Shown piece after piece: positions 33,291 to 41,510 of a stretch of DNA of 64,000 nt; the first letter of the stretch is position 1, and each line of letters opens with the position of its first letter. Source of the stretch: Stenotrophomonas sp. UBA2629 (GTDB taxonomy: Bacteria > Pseudomonadota > Gammaproteobacteria > Xanthomonadales > Xanthomonadaceae); NCBI GenBank assembly GCA_002359895.1, contig DEOB01000011.1, positions 435,203 to 499,202 on the forward strand, written 5' to 3'. Both the position numbers and the translations under genes were made by a program. The notes beneath the pieces were generated by a model, which had not been told where the DNA came from, made no database searches, and was given only the letters and a program-made list of their open reading frames with translations.

Positions 33291-35531
33291 TCAGAAGTTG
33301 TAACGCACCGACACATACCAGTTGCGCGGCAGGCCGTAATACGCGGTCTGGATGTTGCCCACGCTGGCAAACTCCTGGCCTTCGGTCTTGTATTCCTTGT
33401 CGGTCAGGTTGCGCACTCCGGCGCGCAGCTGCCACGACATCTGCGGCGAATCCCACACCCCGTAGGCGCCCAGCAAGGTGTAAGCGTCCTGGCTCAGCAC
33501 GTCACGGTTGTCCACCGACAACCAGGTGTCACCGCGATACGACACATCGCCACCCACGGTGAGGTTGCCCTTGTCACCCAGCGAGAACACATGCTGCAAC
33601 GCCACGCGGGCGGTCCAGTCCGGCGAGAACGGCACGTGCTGGTGGTTCACGTTCGGATCAAAACCCGGGTAGGACGGATCAAGGCGGAAGTCCTCGAAGC
33701 TGTCGTACTTGGCATCCATCCAACCCAACTGCGCACTCAATGTGGTGGCCTCACCCAGCAGCGCGCTGCCTTCCAGCTCGATGCCCTTGATGTTGAGCTT
33801 GGCCGCATTCAACACCGGGAACGTGCCCACGTCCTGCGACACACGCGCCTGGAAATCGCTGTAATTGCTGTAGAACGCCGCCGCGCTGCCCCGGAAACGA
33901 CGGTCGGCCGAGCTGCCCTTCAGGCCCAGCTCGTAGGTCCACACGTACTCGGGATCGAACTTGGCGTGCTGGGTGTCATACACCGTGTTGGCACGGCCAT
34001 TGAAACCGCCGGATTTGAAACCACGGTTTGCCGACAGATAGCCCATCAGGTTTTCATTGAAGGCTTTCTGCAAGCTGACCGACGGCGTCACCGCGGTCCA
34101 GGAAGCCTTCGCATCGAACGCAACCGTCTCGTTCAAGCCGGTGAACGGTGCGCCCCAGAAGGTGCTGGTGGTGCGGTCGTACTCTTTCTTGTCCTTGGTC
34201 CAACGCACGCCCGCCGCCAAGGTCCAGGTCGGCACGAACTCCCAGTTGAGGTGGGCAAACGCCGCGGTGCTGGTGGTGGTCAGGTCATCGTCAATGGTGC
34301 GCAGGAACGGGATGCCATTGCCCAGCATCGAGAACAGGTCGTCGGCATAGGCTTCCTGGTACGACGGCACATTCTCCTTCATGTAGTACGCGCCAAAGGT
34401 GGCATGCACATTGGAGCCGTTGTCGTAATGCAGCTGAAATTCCTGGCTCTTCTGGTTCTGGTCAATCGCAACCAGAACATCGCCCAGCTCATACTCGGAT
34501 GCATCAATGTCGATGTAAGACTCGGTTTTGAGCTTGCGGTACGAGCTGATGCTCTTCAGCGTGAACTGCTCATTGATATCCCATGCCATCGACAGCGACA
34601 CGCCGGAGTGCTTCAGATACTGGCCTTCACCGTTCTCAAACGACGTGCGTGCGCGACGGTTCCATTCACCGATTTCGCCTGGCTGCAGCACGATCACACC
34701 TGCAGGCGCCAGACTGGTCTGACGTAGATCCGCCATCGGCCGGCCCAGCGTCAAGCCGGCATCCTGCTTGGTGGTATCCAGCGACAGCACCGCACTGAAA
34801 TTGTCGGTGGGCTTGTAGGCCAGCTTCAGGCGCAGCGCCTCGGTGTCGTCGTCGTTGTAGTGCTTGCCGGTGGCGGCATCCTTCACGTAGCCATCGTTGG
34901 TGATCTTGGCACCGGCAATGCTGCCGGCCAAAGTGTCCGACAACTGGCCCGACACATAGAAGCGGCCTTCCAGGCGACCGTAGTCACCGGCAGTCACTTC
35001 CACCGCGCCACCGTCGTTGTCGAACGGATTCTTGGTGGTCAGCTTGATTGCGCCACCGGTGGAATTCTTGCCATACAGCGTGCCCTGCGGGCCGCGCAGC
35101 ACTTCCAGCTGCTGGATGTCGAACAGCGAGAACAGCGCGCCGTTGATGCGCGAGTAGTACACGTCATCGACATACATGCCCACGCCCGGATCGAACGTCT
35201 GCAGCGCGTCGGGCTGGCCAATGCCGCGAATGAACACGTTGACACTGTTGGACGAACCACGGCCCTGCGCGATGTTCATGTTCGGCACCGCACCCTGCAG
35301 GCCTTCCACGGTCGAGGCCTGCAGATCTTTCAGCTGCTCCTCACCGAAAGCGCTCACCGCCACCGGCACATCCAGGATGGACTCGGTGCGGCGACGTGCG
35401 GTGACGGTGATTTCATCCAGCTGTGTTGCCTGCGTGCCAGCGGGCACGGCCTGCTGCTCCTGGGCCTGCACGAATGCGGCCGGCGCCAACAGAATGCCGC
35501 CGATGGCCATGCTCAGATACTTGCGCTTCAT
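33291..35531 (-). CDS. TonB-dependent outer-membrane receptor
   Basis: 746 residues. Signal peptide 1-23 ending AFVQA; TonB box about 39-46 (DEITVTAR); plug about 50-165 with the LRGPQGTLYGKNSTGGAI motif; 22-strand barrel to a terminal phenylalanine (SVRYNF). This plug sequence is the broad 'siderophore/carbohydrate' class common in Xanthomonadaceae, so the ligand cannot be assigned. Divergent from the GntP permease with 161 bp between starts, suggesting shared control and possibly uptake of the same compound. Confidence 0.92.
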   Translation of the reverse strand: MKRKYLSMAIGGILLAPAAFVQAQEQQAVPAGTQATQLDEITVTARRRTESILDVPVAVSAFGEEQLKDLQASTVEGLQGAVPNMNIAQGRGSSNSVNVFIRGIGQPDALQTFDPGVGMYVDDVYYSRINGALFSLFDIQQLEVLRGPQGTLYGKNSTGGAIKLTTKNPFDNDGGAVEVTAGDYGRLEGRFYVSGQLSDTLAGSIAGAKITNDGYVKDAATGKHYNDDDTEALRLKLAYKPTDNFSAVLSLDTTKQDAGLTLGRPMADLRQTSLAPAGVIVLQPGEIGEWNRRARTSFENGEGQYLKHSGVSLSMAWDINEQFTLKSISSYRKLKTESYIDIDASEYELGDVLVAIDQNQKSQEFQLHYDNGSNVHATFGAYYMKENVPSYQEAYADDLFSMLGNGIPFLRTIDDDLTTTSTAAFAHLNWEFVPTWTLAAGVRWTKDKKEYDRTTSTFWGAPFTGLNETVAFDAKASWTAVTPSVSLQKAFNENLMGYLSANRGFKSGGFNGRANTVYDTQHAKFDPEYVWTYELGLKGSSADRRFRGSAAAFYSNYSDFQARVSQDVGTFPVLNAAKLNIKGIELEGSALLGEATTLSAQLGWMDAKYDSFEDFRLDPSYPGFDPNVNHQHVPFSPDWTARVALQHVFSLGDKGNLTVGGDVSYRGDTWLSVDNRDVLSQDAYTLLGAYGVWDSPQMSWQLRAGVRNLTDKEYKTEGQEFASVGNIQTAYYGLPRNWYVSVRYNF

Positions 35532-35692
35532 TGGTCTCCCTCCTCCCGGGTATGACGTAGCGGCAACAAGATGCCGCCATGCAGCGCACGTTAACGACGT
35601 GTCAGGCGGCCGCGTATCGTCCCTTCGTACAGTGGGCCGCTCCCCTCCACATCCTGATACTCGGCAGCAACGTAATGGCCGGAGCGCCGTGG

Positions 35693-37099
35693 ATGTCGTT
35701 TCTGATCGTATTGGCGGCCCTGTGCTTCCTGATGTTTGTGGCCTACCGCGGCTACAGCGTGATTCTGTTCGCGCCGGTCGCGGCCTTGGGCGCGGTGCTG
35801 CTGACCGACCCCACGCTGGTGCAGCCGATGTTCACCGGCCTGTTCATGGACAAGATGGTCGGCTTCCTGAAGCTGTACTTCCCGGTATTCGTGCTGGGCG
35901 CGGTGTTCGGCAAGCTGATCGAGATCTCGGGTTTCTCCAAATCCATCGTCAGCGCCACCATCAAACTGGTCGGCGCCCAACGCGCGATGCTGTCCATCGT
36001 GCTGGTCTGCGCGCTGCTCACTTACGGCGGCGTGTCGCTGTTTGTGGTGGTGTTTGCGGTCTACCCGTTCGCTGCAGAGCTGTTCCGCCAGAGCAACATC
36101 CCCAAGCGTCTGATCCCCGGCACCATCGCACTGGGTGCCTTCACCTTCACCATGGATGCGCTGCCGGGCACGCCGCAGATCCAGAACATCATCCCCTCCT
36201 CGTTCTTCGGCACCACCGGCTGGGCCGCCCCGTGGCTGGGCGTGATCGGCACGGTGGTGATCCTGGTATTGGGAATGAGCTACCTGGAATGGCGTCGCCG
36301 CGCGGCCATCGCCAAGGGTGAAGGCTACGCCGGCAGCGGCGAAGAACTGCGCAACGAGCCGGAAGTTTTTCACGGCGACAAACTCGCTCCCCCACTGGTG
36401 GCGATCCTGCCGCTGCTGCTGGTGGGTGTAGCCAACTTCCTGCTGACACGATGGATTCCCGGTTTTTACGGTGAAACACAATCCTTCGTGCCCGCCGTGA
36501 TCGGCAACCCCGCGCCGGTGGTGCAGGAAGTATCCAAGATGGCGGCCATCTGGGCGGTACAGGGCGCCTTGCTGCTGGGCATCCTCAGCGTCATCGCCTT
36601 CGCCTGGAAACCCGTGGTCGCGGCCTTCGCCGAGGGCACCAAATCGGCCATCGGCGGCGCCATGCTGGCTTCGATGAATACCGCCTCGGAGTATGGCTTC
36701 GGTGCGGTCATCGCCGCCCTGCCCGGCTTTCTGGTCGTGGCCAATGCACTGGGCTCCATCCCCAATCCGCTGGTCAACGAAGCCGTTTCGGTCACCGCAA
36801 TGGCCGGCATCACCGGCTCGGCCTCGGGCGGCATGAGCATCGCACTGGCAGCGATGGCCGAGAGTTTCATCGCCAATGCGCAGGCCGCAGGCATCCCGAT
36901 GGAAGTGCTGCACCGCGTCGCATCAATGGCCTCCGGCGGCATGGATACCTTGCCGCATAACGGCGCGGTGATCACCGTACTGGCGGTCACCGGCCTCACC
37001 CATCGTCAGTCGTACAAGGACATTTTCGCCATCACCATCATCAAAACCCTGGCGGTGTTCGCGATCATCGGCGTGTACTACGCCACCGGACTGGTTTGA
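35693..37099 (+). CDS. GntP family organic-acid permease
   Basis: 468 residues from the ATG at 35693 (MSFLIVLAALCFLMFVAYRG), chosen because GGAG lies 8 bases upstream; upstream in-frame starts add a non-membrane leader. About 12 helices; GntP motifs GGVSLFVVVFAVYPFA and GTIALGAFTFTMDALPGTPQIQNIIP are present, and the C-terminal half has MASGGMDTLPHNGAVITVL. GntP members carry gluconate, D-serine, fructuronate or hydroxybutyrate with protons; the substrate here is open. Faces the TonB receptor gene. Confidence 0.88.
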   Translation: MSFLIVLAALCFLMFVAYRGYSVILFAPVAALGAVLLTDPTLVQPMFTGLFMDKMVGFLKLYFPVFVLGAVFGKLIEISGFSKSIVSATIKLVGAQRAMLSIVLVCALLTYGGVSLFVVVFAVYPFAAELFRQSNIPKRLIPGTIALGAFTFTMDALPGTPQIQNIIPSSFFGTTGWAAPWLGVIGTVVILVLGMSYLEWRRRAAIAKGEGYAGSGEELRNEPEVFHGDKLAPPLVAILPLLLVGVANFLLTRWIPGFYGETQSFVPAVIGNPAPVVQEVSKMAAIWAVQGALLLGILSVIAFAWKPVVAAFAEGTKSAIGGAMLASMNTASEYGFGAVIAALPGFLVVANALGSIPNPLVNEAVSVTAMAGITGSASGGMSIALAAMAESFIANAQAAGIPMEVLHRVASMASGGMDTLPHNGAVITVLAVTGLTHRQSYKDIFAITIIKTLAVFAIIGVYYATGLV

Positions 37100-37230
37100 T
37101 CCCCATGCAGGCCACCGCACTGCGAAGCTCGAACCCGCAACACAAGAGCGGGGAGGCACGTTGAAATGAATATTTCTCGGGCAGTGGCCAACGTCCACAC
37201 TGGAGTTGGCCCGGGCTAAGCCTGAGTCAA

Positions 37231-37630
37231 ACCCTCATTCCCACGAAGCCGGGAATCGCTCTGTGCCAGATACGTCTCGAACCATGACTGATGCTAGGGC
37301 GGCAGTTGCATCAAGCCGGACATCTGTCAGACCGTCATTCCCGCGAAGGCGGGAGTCGCTCTGAGCCGGCGATGTCTCGGACCGTGAATGACACACACGT
37401 CTAAGGTGCGTGAGGCAAAACACGTGTCAGACCGTCATTCCCGCGCAGGCAGGAGTCGCTCTGTGCCAGATACTTCTCGAACCATGACTGATGCGAGAGC
37501 GGCAGTTGCATCAAGCCGGACATCTGTCAGACCGTCATTCCAGCGAAGGCGGGAATCGCTCTGAGCCGGCGATGTCTCGGACCGTGAATGACGCATACGT
37601 GGAAGGTGCCCGGAGCAAAACAGGTGCCAG
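37231..37630. repeat. Higher-order tandem repeat: four 100-bp monomers in A-B-A-B order
   Basis: Monomers start exactly at 37231, 37331, 37431 and 37531, each beginning ACC-TCATTCC and ending in GTCAG or GCCAG. The first and third (type A) differ at 9 of 100 positions, the second and fourth (type B) at about 12, while A and B share mainly the first 60 bp. So a 200-bp A-B dimer has been duplicated. Each monomer opens with the small palindrome TTCCCGC-GAAG-GCGGGAA or a variant of it. A decayed fifth start is at 37631. Confidence 0.85.
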
Positions 37631-37751
37631 ACCATTCTCCTCAATAGGTAAGAATCGCCTGAGCCTGAGCCTGGGCTTGGTTTTTGGCTTTGCTGCTGTG
37701 GCGGGAATGACATGGCGCAGGCAACAAGGATTCAAGCGGAAGGCAACGAGC

Positions 37752-37774
37752 GATTCCCGCCAGCGCGGAACGAC
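37752..37774 (-). repeat. Inverted partial copy of the repeat head
   Basis: GATTCCCGCC...GCGGAACGAC is the reverse complement of the monomer head (GTCATTCC...GGCGGGAATC) with a few changes, about 120 bp beyond the array. Confidence 0.55.
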
Positions 37775-37834
37775 GGCGATAGCTTGGCCAGAAAGCCAAA
37801 ACTGTTTCGCCAGCAGCTTCCAAGCGCCAGATGC

Positions 37835-37864
37835 ACAAAGGCCCGGGTTTCCCCGGGCCTTTGT
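37835..37864. terminator. Perfect 13-bp hairpin, bidirectional terminator-like
   Basis: ACAAAGGCCCGGG / CCCGGGCCTTTGT around a 4-nt TTTC loop, with short A and T runs at the outer ends of the stem. It could end transcription from either side. Confidence 0.65.
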
Positions 37865-37889
37865 TTGCCTCCATACGGGAGACAAAGAA

Positions 37890-37923
37890 TCACCCGCCAG
37901 CACGTCAATGTGCTGGCGGGTGA
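37890..37923 (-). terminator. Perfect 14-bp hairpin downstream of the ComEA-like gene
   Basis: TCACCCGCCAGCAC / GTGCTGGCGGGTGA with a 6-nt loop; on the minus strand the stem is followed by TTCTTTGTC. It lies 106 bp past the ComEA-like stop, and is plausible as that gene's terminator. Confidence 0.55.
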
Positions 37924-38029
37924 CCGTACTTCCTTGTTGGCATCCTGCCAGTCCCCAGCATCCTGCTCTTGGTGGGTCCCTTGTGTGTCCCGCCATCCTG
38001 GCGTTTCACAAATTTCGATTCCTTCCGAC

Positions 38030-38362
38030 TCAGCGCCTTTCGATCGGCTTGGCCGCCACCGTCCCGGTGGCTGTCTTGGCGGGGGCTGATCCTGCCCGCA
38101 CTTCGATATGGTCACGATTCCGTTCGACCGTGTTCAATCCGATACCCTTCACCAGTGCCAGTTCCTCGACACTCTTGAATGGCCCGTTTGCCTGTCGATG
38201 ATCAATGATTGCCTGCGCCTTGGAAGGCCCGACATTCACCATCACCCGATCCAGCTCCGCCGCGGAGGCGGTGTTGATATCGACCTTGTCCGTGGCATAC
38301 GCCGATACGGTCAACACCAACGCCAGAACCAATGACTTCAGCGTCACGGTGAAAAGCTTCAT
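38030..38362 (-). CDS. ComEA-like secreted helix-hairpin-helix DNA-binding protein
   Basis: 110 residues. Signal peptide MKLFTVTLKSLVLALVLTVSAYA, then the ComEA helix-hairpin-helix pair: VDINTASAAELDRVMVNVGPSKAQAIIDHRQANGPF and VEELALVKGIGLNTVERNRD. Such proteins bind incoming DNA in the periplasm during natural transformation. The tail is Ala/Lys-rich. AAGGAG lies just upstream of the ATG. Divergent from the M20 peptidase gene; no comEC is nearby. Confidence 0.9.
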   Translation of the reverse strand: MKLFTVTLKSLVLALVLTVSAYATDKVDINTASAAELDRVMVNVGPSKAQAIIDHRQANGPFKSVEELALVKGIGLNTVERNRDHIEVRAGSAPAKTATGTVAAKPIERR

Positions 38363-38486
38363 CTACACTCCTTGTGGCTTGGGTTGGTAAGCCGGCGTCC
38401 TCGCCGGTCAAACCAGTGTTCCGCGCCACATGAACACAGACTATCCGTCACGCATCGCTCACACAGCCAGCAAACACCCCTACCCC

Positions 38487-38506
38487 TTGTAGGGAAATTC
38501 CTACAA
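38487..38506. promoter_or_regulatory. Palindromic operator candidate upstream of the M20 peptidase
   Basis: Inverted repeat TTGTAGG-GAAATT-CCTACAA. A TAGAAT -10-like box lies at 38531-38536, so the repeat is centred near -46 of a likely M20 gene start site, the usual place for a class II activator. The site also lies 125 bp before the divergent comEA-like start. Confidence 0.4.
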
Positions 38507-38568
38507 AGGCGGTTCTTCGAGCGAGCGGCGTAGAATGGTTGCACCTGACATTGCTATCGGAGATCCAG

Positions 38569-40062
38569 ATGGACAGCGCCAAGATCGGCCAATTTCTGAG
38601 CGACAAGTGGGACAACGACATCGTCCCGCAACTGGTCGATTACATCCGTATCCCCAACAAGTCGCCGATGTTCGACGCCAATTGGGTCGCAAACGGCTAC
38701 ATGGATCAGGCAGTAACCCTGATGGAAACTTGGGCCAAGGCACAGAATATCCCCGGCCTGCAGGTTGAAGTGGTGCGCCTGGAAGGCCGTACTCCGCTGA
38801 TTTTCCTGGAAATCCCGGCCACCGGCCCGGAAACCGGCACCGATACCGTGCTGCTCTACGGCCACCTGGACAAGCAGCCGGAAATGACCGGCTGGGACGA
38901 CGATCTGGGCCCGTGGATTCCGGTGCTGCGCGACGAAAAACTCTACGGCCGTGGTGGCGCAGATGACGGTTACGCCATCTTCGGCTCGCTGGCCGCCGTG
39001 CTGGCGCTGCAGGAACAAGGCCTGCCGCACGCACGCTGCGTGATCCTGATTGAAGCCTGCGAAGAGTCCGGCTCCTACGACCTGCCCGCTTATGTCGACC
39101 ACTTGGCCGACCGCATCGGCAAGCCGTCGCTGGTGGTGTGCCTGGATTCGGGCTGCGCCAACTACGACCAGCTGTGGTGCACCACCTCGCTGCGCGGCCT
39201 GACCGGCGGCAACTTCACGGTGAAGGTGCTCAACGAAGGCGTGCACTCCGGTGATGCGTCCGGTGTGGTGCCGTCCAGCTTCCGTCTGCTGCGCCAGCTG
39301 CTGTCGCGCATCGAGGACGAAAACACCGGCCGCATTCTGCTGGAAGGCCTGCACAGCGAGATCCCGGCCGAGCGCCTGGACCAGGCCAAGCGTGCCGCCG
39401 AAGTGGTTGATACCGCCATCTTCGACAAATTCCCGCTGGTTGACGGCCTTGAGCCGATGAACCCCGACCTGACCGAGCTGGTGCTCAACCGCACCTGGCG
39501 CCCGGCCTTGTCGGTGACCGGCATCGGTGGCATGCCGCCGCTGGAATCGGCCGGCAACGTGCTGCGCCCGGAAACCTCGGTGAAGCTGTCGCTGCGCCTG
39601 CCGCCGACCGCAAACGGCAAGGCCTGCGGCGAGCTGCTGAAGGAAGCGCTGCTGCGTGATCCGCCGAATGGCGCCCACGTCAGCCTGGATCTGGAAAAGG
39701 CCTCCACCGGTTGGAACGCACCGGCCATGGCCCCGTGGCTGGAGAAATCCATCGGCGACGCCAGCCAGGCGTTCTTCGGCAAGCCGGCCATGTACATGGG
39801 CGAAGGCGGCTCGATCCCGTTCATGGGCATGCTGGGCGAGAAGTTCCCGGGCGCGCAGTTCATGATCACCGGCGTACTTGGCCCGCACTCCAATGCCCAC
39901 GGCCCGAACGAGTTCCTGCACATCCCGATGGGCAAGCGTGTGACCTCGTGCGTGTCCAAGGTGCTGTTTGACCACCACGCCGCCAGCCTGCGCGGTGAAA
40001 CCAGCGGCTCGCCGGTGGCTGCCGACAGCGGCACCCGCCACGGTGGCCACGGCTGCTGCTGA
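38569..40062 (+). CDS. M20 family metallopeptidase (dipeptidase-like)
   Basis: 497 residues from the ATG at 38569, with GGAG 6 bases upstream. M20 metal and catalytic motifs: YGHLDKQP (His99, Asp101), GRGGADDGYA (Asp132), and EACEESGS (162-169). The dimerisation domain is inserted about 205-370. It is a cytoplasmic di-zinc or manganese dipeptidase/carboxypeptidase with no signal peptide; the exact substrate is unknown. The C-terminus ends in an odd H- and C-containing tail GTRHGGHGCC (488-497). A clear terminator follows. Confidence 0.9.
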   Translation: MDSAKIGQFLSDKWDNDIVPQLVDYIRIPNKSPMFDANWVANGYMDQAVTLMETWAKAQNIPGLQVEVVRLEGRTPLIFLEIPATGPETGTDTVLLYGHLDKQPEMTGWDDDLGPWIPVLRDEKLYGRGGADDGYAIFGSLAAVLALQEQGLPHARCVILIEACEESGSYDLPAYVDHLADRIGKPSLVVCLDSGCANYDQLWCTTSLRGLTGGNFTVKVLNEGVHSGDASGVVPSSFRLLRQLLSRIEDENTGRILLEGLHSEIPAERLDQAKRAAEVVDTAIFDKFPLVDGLEPMNPDLTELVLNRTWRPALSVTGIGGMPPLESAGNVLRPETSVKLSLRLPPTANGKACGELLKEALLRDPPNGAHVSLDLEKASTGWNAPAMAPWLEKSIGDASQAFFGKPAMYMGEGGSIPFMGMLGEKFPGAQFMITGVLGPHSNAHGPNEFLHIPMGKRVTSCVSKVLFDHHAASLRGETSGSPVAADSGTRHGGHGCC

Positions 40063-40128
40063 TCGACTGGCCCGCGATCACGTCACCAACGCGGCGGATC
40101 GCAGCCCGGCGATGAGGCCTTAATGACG

Positions 40129-40164
40129 GACGCAGCCTGGCCTTGCTAGGCTGCGTCTTTCTTT
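40129..40164 (+). terminator. Rho-independent terminator of the M20 peptidase gene
   Basis: Perfect 9-bp stem GACGCAGCC / GGCTGCGTC with an 11-nt loop, then TTTCTTT. It ends only 15 bp before the preferred start of the next gene. Confidence 0.75.
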
Positions 40165-40179
40165 ATGGCGGACGGACAC

Positions 40180-40449
40180 ATGAGCGGACTGTTTGGCAGT
40201 GACAGCTGGCTGTACATCATCCTGATCGGTTTCTTCGTCGGCTTGCTGGGCCGCTTTTTCATGCCCGGCAACAACCGCATGGGCTGCCTGCTGACCATCG
40301 TGCTTGGCGTGGCTGGCGCGGTATTTGCCGGTTGGTTTGGCCGTGAAATGGGCTGGTACAGCGCCGGAGAACCGGCCGGCTTTATCGGCGCCATCATCGG
40401 TGCGATCGCCATCCTTGGCCTGCTGCGATTGATCAGCGGCAAACGCTGA
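40180..40449 (+). CDS. GlsB/YeaQ/YmgE family small membrane protein
   Basis: 89 residues from the ATG at 40180 (MSGLFGSDSWLYIILIGFFVG), which has GGACGGA upstream; an ATG 5 codons earlier lies directly against the preceding terminator. Three hydrophobic helices with the family pattern G-F-x-x-G-L-x-x-R-F, GCLLTIVLGVAGAVFAGWFGR and GFIGAIIGAIAILGLLR. Members are general-stress 'transglycosylase-associated' proteins of unknown mechanism. Confidence 0.85.
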   Translation: MSGLFGSDSWLYIILIGFFVGLLGRFFMPGNNRMGCLLTIVLGVAGAVFAGWFGREMGWYSAGEPAGFIGAIIGAIAILGLLRLISGKR

Positions 40450-40499
40450 CTTTTCCTTTCCCCTGTGCGCCTTGCGGCGCGGCGTTGATGTATCTGTCC

Positions 40500-41510
40500 A
40501 TGAATGATCCTGCTTCCGATCCGCTGCGCGCCGAACAACGTCGCCAGTGGGCCTGCCATGCACTCGGCGATGCCGCCACTCAACTTGATCGCGCATCGGT
40601 GGATGCCGGCTTCCGCAGCTACTGGCGCACCACCAGCGCGCGCGGCAGCCACATCGTCATGGACTCACCACCCGGGCTGGAAGATGTGCGGCCGTGGCTG
40701 CGCATGCACGACCTGCTGGAACCCAACGGCGTGCGCGTACCACAGGTGCTGGCGCGTGATGTCGAAAATGGCTTTCTGCTGCTGGAAGACCTGGGCGGCC
40801 CGACGCTGGCCCGGCATATCAATGACGACAACGCGGACGCGTGGTTCGACGCTGCCTTCGCGCAGTTGATCCAACTGCAGTTGATCCCGGTCCCCGAGGG
40901 CATGGGCGCATTTGGCGAAGCCCTGCTGCAGCGTGATGCCGGTTTGTTCGACGAATGGTTTCTGCAGCATCACCTCGGCCTGAGCCTGGATTGCGGCGAA
41001 GTCGAAGGCCTGCAGCTGGTACAGCGGCGCTTGATGGACAACGCCCTGAACCAACCACAGGTGCTTACCCATCGCGATTTCATGCCGCGCAATCTGATGC
41101 CGATTGAGGGTGGCCCGGCTGTATTGGATTTCCAGGATCTGGTGCGCGGCCCGATTGCCTATGATCCGGTGAGTCTGTTCAAGGACGCGTTCCTGAGTTG
41201 GCCGTTGGAGCGCGTGGACCGCTGGCTTGCGCGTTATCACGCGCAGGCGCTGGCGGCGGGTCTGCCGGTACGTCCTTGGCCGCAGTTCCTGCGCGACGCC
41301 GATTGGATGGGCGTGCAGCGTCACCTGAAAATTCTTGGCCTGTTCGTGCGCCTGCGCGATCGCGATGGCAAGGGCCATTACTTCGACGATGCGCCACGCT
41401 TCATCCGCTATCTGGATGAAGTACTGCCGCGCCATCCAGAACTTGCACCGCTGCTTGACCTGCTGGAACGCCGTATCAAACCGGCCATGGCCGCGAAGGT
41501 GGCCGCGTGA
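40500..41510 (+). CDS. amgK: Anomeric MurNAc/GlcNAc kinase AmgK
   Basis: 336 residues from the ATG at 40500; two in-frame starts 12 and 15 bases earlier are possible. Aminoglycoside-phosphotransferase fold: nucleotide region RSYWRTTSARGSHIVMDSPP, ATP-site LLLEDLGG, catalytic loop LTHRDFMPRNLMP and metal-binding VLDFQD. It is paired with murU, the next enzyme of the MurNAc recycling pathway that bypasses fosfomycin-sensitive de novo synthesis. It phosphorylates MurNAc at C1. Its stop overlaps the murU GTG start. Confidence 0.88.
   Translation: MNDPASDPLRAEQRRQWACHALGDAATQLDRASVDAGFRSYWRTTSARGSHIVMDSPPGLEDVRPWLRMHDLLEPNGVRVPQVLARDVENGFLLLEDLGGPTLARHINDDNADAWFDAAFAQLIQLQLIPVPEGMGAFGEALLQRDAGLFDEWFLQHHLGLSLDCGEVEGLQLVQRRLMDNALNQPQVLTHRDFMPRNLMPIEGGPAVLDFQDLVRGPIAYDPVSLFKDAFLSWPLERVDRWLARYHAQALAAGLPVRPWPQFLRDADWMGVQRHLKILGLFVRLRDRDGKGHYFDDAPRFIRYLDEVLPRHPELAPLLDLLERRIKPAMAAKVAA

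Larger units (their letters stand above)
37100..38029. other. 930-bp gene-free region rich in repeats and hairpins
   Basis: No frame here has a ribosome site or recognisable protein. It holds an ordered array of four 100-bp repeats (37231-37630), an inverted partial copy (37752-37774), and two perfect hairpins (37835-37864, 37890-37923). The first 130 bp shows nothing distinct. Confidence 0.7.

Noticed and set aside
37231..37630. CRISPR array
   Set aside because: Units are 100 bp and nearly wholly repeated with no unique spacers, and no cas gene is near.
37491..38201. Open frames of up to 236 codons in the repeat region
   Set aside because: They run through the 100-bp repeats and both hairpins, and lack a ribosome site or protein family features.
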